This document shows, in pieces, positions 58,903-64,000 of a stretch of DNA of 64,000 nucleotides. Location: assembly GCF_003014535.1 (NCBI RefSeq), contig NZ_PYGD01000001.1, forward strand, positions 1,687,427 through 1,751,426. The letters run 5' to 3'. The notes under the pieces were generated by a model. That model saw nothing but the letters and a program-made list of their open reading frames with translations. It had not been told where the DNA came from and did no database searches. Made by a program: the position numbers and the translations under genes. The DNA comes from Taibaiella chishuiensis (GTDB taxonomy: Bacteria > Bacteroidota > Bacteroidia > Chitinophagales > Chitinophagaceae). The stretch's first letter is position 1. Each line of letters starts with the position of its first letter.

Positions 58903-59282
58903 TTTTTTTTGTTTTGTACAGGGCAAAAGTAGGGCGCCTGTAAACGGGTGACTTTGTTTAAACGTCCGAATAAGGTTTGTTGAAAAGGCCGCAAAAAAAT
59001 TAACCCCGGCAGGCGCCGGGGTATTTCGCTGATGATGGAGGTCTGTAATGATGCATTGTTCCCGGGAGACCTGCCCGGGTTTGGGGTATAGTGGTTATTT
59101 TATCGCTGCCGAAAATGCTTTATCCCGGGCAGATAAAAAAATGGTATTTAGCATCGGCGCATTTTCGAGGTATAACTGCGTTGGTTGTGCAGCTAGCTGC
59201 ACAACCCGCTTACGGGCAAATATGCCCTGCCGTTTCGCCTTTCTCTTTTTGTTTATCTTGCCGGCATAATATTACCATTGTC
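58903..59282. promoter_or_regulatory. long regulatory region upstream of the propeller kinase, with a 24-bp perfect palindrome
   Basis: About 380 bp between divergent genes. It holds a 7-bp GC-rich hairpin CCCCGGC/GCCGGGG (59004-59021), a perfect 24-bp palindrome with arms GGTTGTGCAGCT / AGCTGCACAACC (59183-59206), and a smaller dyad GGGCA/TGCCC (59214-59227). No gene is seen. The palindrome lies 77 bp before the kinase start and is a good candidate protein-binding site. Confidence 0.6.
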
Positions 59283-62195
59283 TTGTTCCTGAGATTCGTT
59301 TATGTGTTGCTGAGCCTGCTGTTCGCGGGCTTTTCCGCCGCGGGCCAATACCCGCTGCTGCGGCACTATACCCTGCAGGATGGGTTGCCGAGTAATGTGA
59401 TCTACGATGTGTACCAGGACAGCAAAGGCTTTATCTGGTTCTGTACCGACCAGGGCGTAAGCCGCTTTGACGGTAGCGAGTTCCGTAACTTTTCGATCAA
59501 GGACGGCTTGCCCGATACCGAGGTATTCCGCATCCGGGAAGACGGCGCACACCGCTACTGGCTCATCTCCTACAACGAAAAGGCCTGTTACCTGAAGAAC
59601 GGGAAGGTGTATACCGCGGCCAACGACGCCCTGTGCCGGAGTGTAGAGCAGGCAGGTATTCACTACGACGAATTGTTCCAGGCGCGCAGTGGCAATTATT
59701 GTCTTGCCGGCGAGCGGATAGGCGAACTGCTGGACGAGCCGCCCTACCTGCGTTTATGGCCCAGGGACGTTGTCCGCGACGGGCGTGTTAACTATTTCCG
59801 GAAGCACGATGCGGAGTATATGGTGGTACAGGTAGACCTGGTCAACCTGACTACCGGCAAGGTTTATAAGGTTTCGAAGAGCCTGATACCCGAGTCTTAT
59901 TACGACGGACGGGACCTGTTCCTGTTCCAGAACACCCTGCAGGAACTGCTGCTGGAACAATGGGATATAGGCCGGGATACGGTAAGCCGGCGTAAGGTGG
60001 TAACGGCGCCGGCCGTCATTCACCAGATGATCCGCGTCGACGACGACCGCCTGCTTTGTTCTACAGACAGCAGTTTATATGATTATCACATTCCTTCGGG
60101 CGTCTTCAAACGGGATACGATGTTCCCCCGGCATATCAGGGCTAATAAAATGCAGCTGGACAAGGACGGCAATTTCTGGTTGGGTACCCTGAACGACGGG
60201 GTATACTGCCGGCCGGTAAATGGGGGGCGGATTGTGAATGAGCAGTCGGGCCTTATAAAGAATAAAATACTGTCGCTGGAACTTGCTTCGGACGACGGCC
60301 TGCTGGCAGGCGACGACGCCGGGAATATCAGCCTGATCCGGAAGGGCAAAATCGCGTTCCGTTCGGGGGTAAGGGCAGGCACGGCCAACCGCATCCTGTT
60401 TATACGCGAGCTGGAACCCGGGCATTTTATTTTCGGCGGAGATCAGGGCCTGTACCGTTCCGATTGGAGACAGAACGCGGCATCCTTGTCGCTCGACCTG
60501 TTTTCCTGTAAAGGAGGAATATGGCGGCCCCCTTTTTTCTATTCGGGTTATATAGGAGGCATGTCGGTACTGAATACGGTTACCGGTGTCCTGAATCGTA
60601 TTGAATGCGGCAAGATTACCGCGATCGAAATGGATGCCGCGGGTATAATATGGCAGGGCCGCACCTCGGGGCTGACCTATAGCAAGAACAACCACCAGTA
60701 TGTATACGGGCCAGACCCCGTACTGAACCAGAACCGCGTAACCTGTATGGCATTGAGTCCCGACGGTTATGTGCTCGTAGGTACCAGCAGTGCCGGCTTG
60801 TTTATTGTTAAAGATCCACGACAGTTGCCCCTGCACCTGGACCGGAACAGCGGCCTGAGCAGCAACAATTGTAAAAAAATGTTTACCGCCGGCGATGGCT
60901 GCATCTGGCTTTGCTCCGAAGATGGTCTTGACCGGCTCCGGCCCGTGGGTAACGGCCGATTTTCCATCAACCACTTTCCCCTTTACGGACCCGTATCCGG
61001 GAATAAAATCAACGACCTGCGCGAACGGGACGGGAAACTATACCTGGCAACCGACGATGGCATCGTGATCCTGGACAGCCGCGATACTGCTGCGACCAAA
61101 CCACCGCGACTCTATATCGAAGCGATCAATAACCGGGTATTCACCGAACCGGAAAAAAACGTGATACGGGAATTCAGCTACCAGGAAAGAAACGTACAGG
61201 TGAGTTATACCGGCGTTTGTTTTACCACCGTAGCCGACCTGCAGTACCGTTACCTGCTGAACGGGGGTACTAAAGACACTTTGTATACCAGCGAGCGGAC
61301 GATTAACTTCAGCGCACTCAGCCCGGGCATTTACGAACTCTACCTGTGGGCACGCAGTACAGGTAGCAACTGGACGGAACGACCTGTGCGCCTGGCTTTC
61401 CGGATATTACCACCGTTCTGGATGCGGGGCGATTTTCTCGCAGCTGTTGCCCTGGCGGTACTGTTTACAACCATCCTGCTATACAGGGCCCGTATCCGGA
61501 AAATAAAACGGAGGGCTGCAGCCCTTGCCCAGAGCCGCCAGCAGCTGGCCGAGCTCGAGATGAAAGCGTTGCGGGCACAGATCAACCCGCACTTTATCTT
61601 CAACGCGCTTAATGCCATCCAGTCGTATTATAGCCAGAACGACGAGCTGAAGGCCAATCACTATATGACCTCTTTTGCCCGGTTTATCCGGCTTACACTT
61701 ACCCATTCGCAATCGCACTGGTTGGCGCTGAGCGAAGAAATAGCCATGTTGCGTACGTATATCGAACTCGAGCAGATGCGTTTTAAACAACTTTTTACTT
61801 TTGAGATCGTTGTCGGACCAGGTATCAATCCTACCGAAGTAGCGGTGCCGGCCATGCTTATCCAGCCTTATGTAGAGAACGCGATTAATCACGGACTGCG
61901 TTATCTTAGCGACCGGAAAGGTGTATTGCTGGTCCGGTTTGCCCTGCTGGGCGACAACCTGCTGTGCGAAGTGGACGACAACGGTGTGGGCATGAAGGCT
62001 TCGGCCGCCGGCAAACCGATGCAACATAATTCGCTGGGGATGAAAATAAACCGGGAGCGTATCGATACGATATGCCGGATGTATGATATCCGGATCGTAC
62101 TGAACGTAACGGAAAAAGATGCAGTACAAACCGGGGACCACGGCACGCTGATCTCCCTGCTTGTGCCCTTAAGAAAAAACGTGCAGCCATGCTGA
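59283..62195 (+). CDS. two-component propeller sensor histidine kinase (LytS-type kinase domain)
   Basis: 970 aa from TTG 59283, chosen because it directly precedes a signal peptide (FLRFVYVLLSLLFAGFSAAGQ); the open frame extends 64 codons upstream without a family match. About twelve propeller blades of the Reg_prop kind fill residues about 20-640 (HYTLQDGLPSNVIYDVYQDS, GFIWFCTDQGVSRFDG), then a Y_Y_Y domain (about 650-735), one membrane segment (FLAAVALAVLFTTILLY) and a His_kinase/LytS domain with His770 in QINPHFIFNALN, and a HATPase (MLIQPYVENAINHG, VDDNGVGM). The stop overlaps the regulator ATG by 7 bp. Confidence 0.9.
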   Translation: MFLRFVYVLLSLLFAGFSAAGQYPLLRHYTLQDGLPSNVIYDVYQDSKGFIWFCTDQGVSRFDGSEFRNFSIKDGLPDTEVFRIREDGAHRYWLISYNEKACYLKNGKVYTAANDALCRSVEQAGIHYDELFQARSGNYCLAGERIGELLDEPPYLRLWPRDVVRDGRVNYFRKHDAEYMVVQVDLVNLTTGKVYKVSKSLIPESYYDGRDLFLFQNTLQELLLEQWDIGRDTVSRRKVVTAPAVIHQMIRVDDDRLLCSTDSSLYDYHIPSGVFKRDTMFPRHIRANKMQLDKDGNFWLGTLNDGVYCRPVNGGRIVNEQSGLIKNKILSLELASDDGLLAGDDAGNISLIRKGKIAFRSGVRAGTANRILFIRELEPGHFIFGGDQGLYRSDWRQNAASLSLDLFSCKGGIWRPPFFYSGYIGGMSVLNTVTGVLNRIECGKITAIEMDAAGIIWQGRTSGLTYSKNNHQYVYGPDPVLNQNRVTCMALSPDGYVLVGTSSAGLFIVKDPRQLPLHLDRNSGLSSNNCKKMFTAGDGCIWLCSEDGLDRLRPVGNGRFSINHFPLYGPVSGNKINDLRERDGKLYLATDDGIVILDSRDTAATKPPRLYIEAINNRVFTEPEKNVIREFSYQERNVQVSYTGVCFTTVADLQYRYLLNGGTKDTLYTSERTINFSALSPGIYELYLWARSTGSNWTERPVRLAFRILPPFWMRGDFLAAVALAVLFTTILLYRARIRKIKRRAAALAQSRQQLAELEMKALRAQINPHFIFNALNAIQSYYSQNDELKANHYMTSFARFIRLTLTHSQSHWLALSEEIAMLRTYIELEQMRFKQLFTFEIVVGPGINPTEVAVPAMLIQPYVENAINHGLRYLSDRKGVLLVRFALLGDNLLCEVDDNGVGMKASAAGKPMQHNSLGMKINRERIDTICRMYDIRIVLNVTEKDAVQTGDHGTLISLLVPLRKNVQPC

Positions 62196-62950
62196 AAACT
62201 TTATTAGTCGATGATGAACAGGATAGCCGCGACGCATTGCGGCACTTCCTTACCCGCTACTGTCCCGGTGTGCAGATCGTAGCGGAGGCAGCCTCTGTAG
62301 CCACTGCCGTGACCGCTATCAACCTGTATCATCCCGACCTGGTTTTTCTCGATATCAATATGCCGCACGAGAATGGCTTCGTGCTTTTTGAAAGGATATC
62401 CCGGCCTGAGTTCCAGACGATCTTCGTAACCGCTTATGATGAATATGCCCTGCAGGCCATTAAACAGCAGGCCCTGGACTATATTCTTAAACCGCTCAAT
62501 ATAACGGAGCTGATGCTGGCAGTAGGCCGGGCCCAACAGGCTGTAGAGCAGCAACAGGTAGCCCGGCGCTTTGACGAGCTGCTGGCGGCACGGCAGTTAC
62601 CGGCTACCCCGGTAAAAATAGAGCTGCCCACAAACAACGGGTTTGTGTATATGCCGGTTACCGATATTATCCGCTGCGAGGCGGAAGGCAGTTATACTCT
62701 TTTCCATTTTACGGGCCGTAAACCGATGATCGTCTGCAAGACCCTGGGCGCCTACGAAACCATACTGAAAGAGTATGGGTTTGTACGCGTACATCACCGG
62801 CACCTGGTTAACCTGTCGCATGTAGAGCAATACCAGCGCGGCAGGGGCGGCATTATACTGATGAGCGATAAGAAAGAAGTGCTTGTCTCCCAGCGGAAAA
62901 AAGATGATTTTCTCCGTTCGATGAAAGGCGGTATCATCATCGAGAAATAA
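62189..62950 (+). CDS. LytTR response regulator
   Basis: 253 aa. The receiver (about 3-120) has D8/D9, phospho-Asp55 in LVFLDINMPHENGF and Lys in YILKPL. The LytTR DNA-binding domain (about 145-250) shows IRCEAEGSYTLFHF, YGFVRVHHRHLVNLSHVEQY and ILMSDKKEVLVSQRKKDDFL. The start lies inside the kinase 3' end (ATGCTGA overlap), so translation is coupled and the pair is cognate. Confidence 0.94.
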   Translation: MLKTLLVDDEQDSRDALRHFLTRYCPGVQIVAEAASVATAVTAINLYHPDLVFLDINMPHENGFVLFERISRPEFQTIFVTAYDEYALQAIKQQALDYILKPLNITELMLAVGRAQQAVEQQQVARRFDELLAARQLPATPVKIELPTNNGFVYMPVTDIIRCEAEGSYTLFHFTGRKPMIVCKTLGAYETILKEYGFVRVHHRHLVNLSHVEQYQRGRGGIILMSDKKEVLVSQRKKDDFLRSMKGGIIIEK

Positions 62951-62954
62951 GGAC

Positions 62955-63656
62955 CTACAGGATGCGCATGGCTTCGAGGAAGGGATCCCTGAACAGGCCG
63001 CCCAGCGGGATCTCGTGCCCGGAACTCATTTTCAGGATACCATTATCGATCTCGTTGATAAAGTCTTTATTGACCAGGAAGGACTTGTGTACCCGGTGTA
63101 TGAACGGAAACCGGCGGAGTTGTTCTTCGAGGTATACCAGGGTACTGTGAATAATAATTTTCTGGCTTGTGGTGCAGATACAGAGATAGTTTTTGAGCGC
63201 TTCTACATAAATGATTTCCCTGGGATTGATCTTCACCAGCTTCCGGTCGCTACGCACATAAAAGGCATCGGCCTGTCCGCCGTCATCGCGGTGGACGCCG
63301 CTTGCAGCCTGTTCAGGTTTTACCTTGTCGATTGCCTTCAGGAAACGCTTAAAGGAAATCGGTTTCAGCAGGTAGTCGACCACATCCAGTTCAAAACCTT
63401 CCAGGGCGTATTCGTGGTAGGCGGTGGTCAGGATCACTTTAGGCGGATGTTTTAAGGTGCGGAGAAATTCAAGGCCCGTCATCTCCGGCATTTTTATGTC
63501 CAGGAACATCAGGTCTACGGGCTCCCGGTTCAGTGCTGCAAAAGCCTGTATGGCATTGCTGCAGGAGCCGGCCAGCTGCAGGGTATCTACCTGCTGGATG
63601 TAAGATTGGATCACTTCCCTGGCCAGCATTTCATCATCAACGATCAGGCATTTCAT
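62955..63656 (-). CDS. LytTR response regulator (second pair)
   Basis: 233 aa. The receiver has D7/D8, phospho-Asp53 in LMFLDIKMPEMTG and Lys in YLLKPISFKRF. The LytTR domain (about 130-230) has IIYVEALKNYLCICT, FPFIHRVHKSFLVNKDFINE and the end LGGLFRDPFLEAM. Its ATG shares one base with the kinase stop (TGATG). Its stop is 4 bp from the stop of the other LytTR regulator, so the two pairs converge. Confidence 0.94.
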   Translation of the reverse strand: MKCLIVDDEMLAREVIQSYIQQVDTLQLAGSCSNAIQAFAALNREPVDLMFLDIKMPEMTGLEFLRTLKHPPKVILTTAYHEYALEGFELDVVDYLLKPISFKRFLKAIDKVKPEQAASGVHRDDGGQADAFYVRSDRKLVKINPREIIYVEALKNYLCICTTSQKIIIHSTLVYLEEQLRRFPFIHRVHKSFLVNKDFINEIDNGILKMSSGHEIPLGGLFRDPFLEAMRIL

Positions 63657-64000
63657 CAGTTCAGGATTAAATTTAGGGTTACGGTAAAAATAGTGTTTTC
63701 ATTGCGGATGTCCAGCTCATGCTTGCCGGGGTAGAGCAGCGCCAACCTTTTGCGTACATTCTCCAGGCCTATACCGCCGGCCCTTTCGGGGCCGCCGGTC
63801 TTGAAGTTGTTGCGGCTGTAAAACCGCAATACGCCCTGCTTTACCTCGATATCGATATGGGCAAAGGCATGCTCGCTCATCGAGTCGATGCCGTGTTTGA
63901 CCGTGTTTTCAACAAAGGGTAACAGCAGCATAGGCGCGATCACACAGGCTTCAGAGTCGGTAACCACGTTAAGTGTGATTTGCTGGTGTTGCTCTATTCT
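63656..64000 (-). CDS. LytS-type sensor histidine kinase, C-terminal part (partial)
   Basis: The frame is open to the right edge; the visible 114 residues end in LNLILN. They contain the HATPase N-box MLLLPFVENTVKHGI and the G-boxes GGIGLENVRKRLALLY, as in His_kinase/LytS proteins; the H-box and sensor region are beyond the window. It is cognate to the LytTR regulator that follows with a 1-bp overlap. Confidence 0.92.
   Translation of the reverse strand, partial: RIEQHQQITLNVVTDSEACVIAPMLLLPFVENTVKHGIDSMSEHAFAHIDIEVKQGVLRFYSRNNFKTGGPERAGGIGLENVRKRLALLYPGKHELDIRNENTIFTVTLNLILN

Noticed and set aside
60075-60974. Minus-strand 299-codon frame inside the propeller kinase
   Set aside because: Shadow of the propeller coding sequence with no signal or domain.

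Overview
The window looks like a chromosomal segment of a Bacteroidota bacterium of the Chitinophagaceae type. The evidence is: (i) at least seven secreted proteins ending in type IX secretion (T9SS) sorting domains, type A (Por_Secre_tail-like) or type B (CHU_C/gliding-motility-like); (ii) promoters of the form TTTG/TTG - 19 bp - TANNTTTG with no clear Shine-Dalgarno sequences; (iii) Bacteroidota-typical families: S46 and C10 peptidases, TPR histidine kinases, TonB receptors with a carboxypeptidase-like N-domain, DUF5690 and DUF4269 proteins, and a kdsB-kdnB pair. This is taxonomic inference from protein content; no rRNA is present.

Layout. 1-3.1 kb: end of a secreted protein, a small unknown protein, a Tat-type calcineurin phosphoesterase and a beta-hydroxyacid dehydrogenase. 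3.1-5.7 kb: a TPR histidine kinase / LuxR-type regulator operon on the minus strand. 5.9-14 kb: three large T9SS cargo proteins (an SBBP propeller and two tandem paralogues) and a degenerate GIY-YIG protein. 14.6-27.6 kb: what I read as a phosphonate-utilisation locus. The minus strand carries a small secreted protein, a TonB receptor, a T9SS-targeted alkaline-phosphatase-superfamily hydrolase, a T9SS-targeted double-LamG protein and an FAD oxidoreductase of the TIGR03364 type. The plus strand carries an XRE-cupin regulator, a DUF5690 transporter and a PhnX-like (TIGR03351 type) hydrolase. A repeated motif with core AAATACTAAAC lies in the promoter region of four of these genes and looks like the operator of the regulator. 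Model: surface hydrolase and binding protein, then outer-membrane import, inner-membrane import, oxidation to a phosphono-aldehyde, and C-P hydrolysis.

27.6-33 kb: GNAT acetyltransferase, a 61-aa membrane or secreted peptide, a 1095-aa Sel1-repeat protein and a tandem triplicated 250-bp repeat that includes the last codons of that gene. 33-45.5 kb: T9SS type B protein, S46 peptidase with the acidic-specificity Arg, kdsB-kdnB (Kdo8N-type LPS sugar), a GreA-like protein, C10 peptidase with a translationally coupled small protein, a lipoprotein, a stand-alone C-terminal half of carB, and dnaN. 45.7-45.9 kb: two identical tRNA-Phe genes behind a consensus promoter.

46-54 kb is an unstable accessory stretch. 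It holds two hxlR-type regulators, each paired divergently with an oxidoreductase and each followed by a partial copy of its own 3' end. It also has dispersed hairpin repeats, an AT-rich HigBA toxin-antitoxin module and a hybrid histidine kinase lying between hxlR fragments. 53-59 kb: small enzymes and regulators (CcmE-like, DUF417, esterase/Crp, DUF4269, AraC, SDR). 59-64 kb: two LytS/LytTR-type two-component pairs facing each other with a 4-bp gap, the second running off the right edge.
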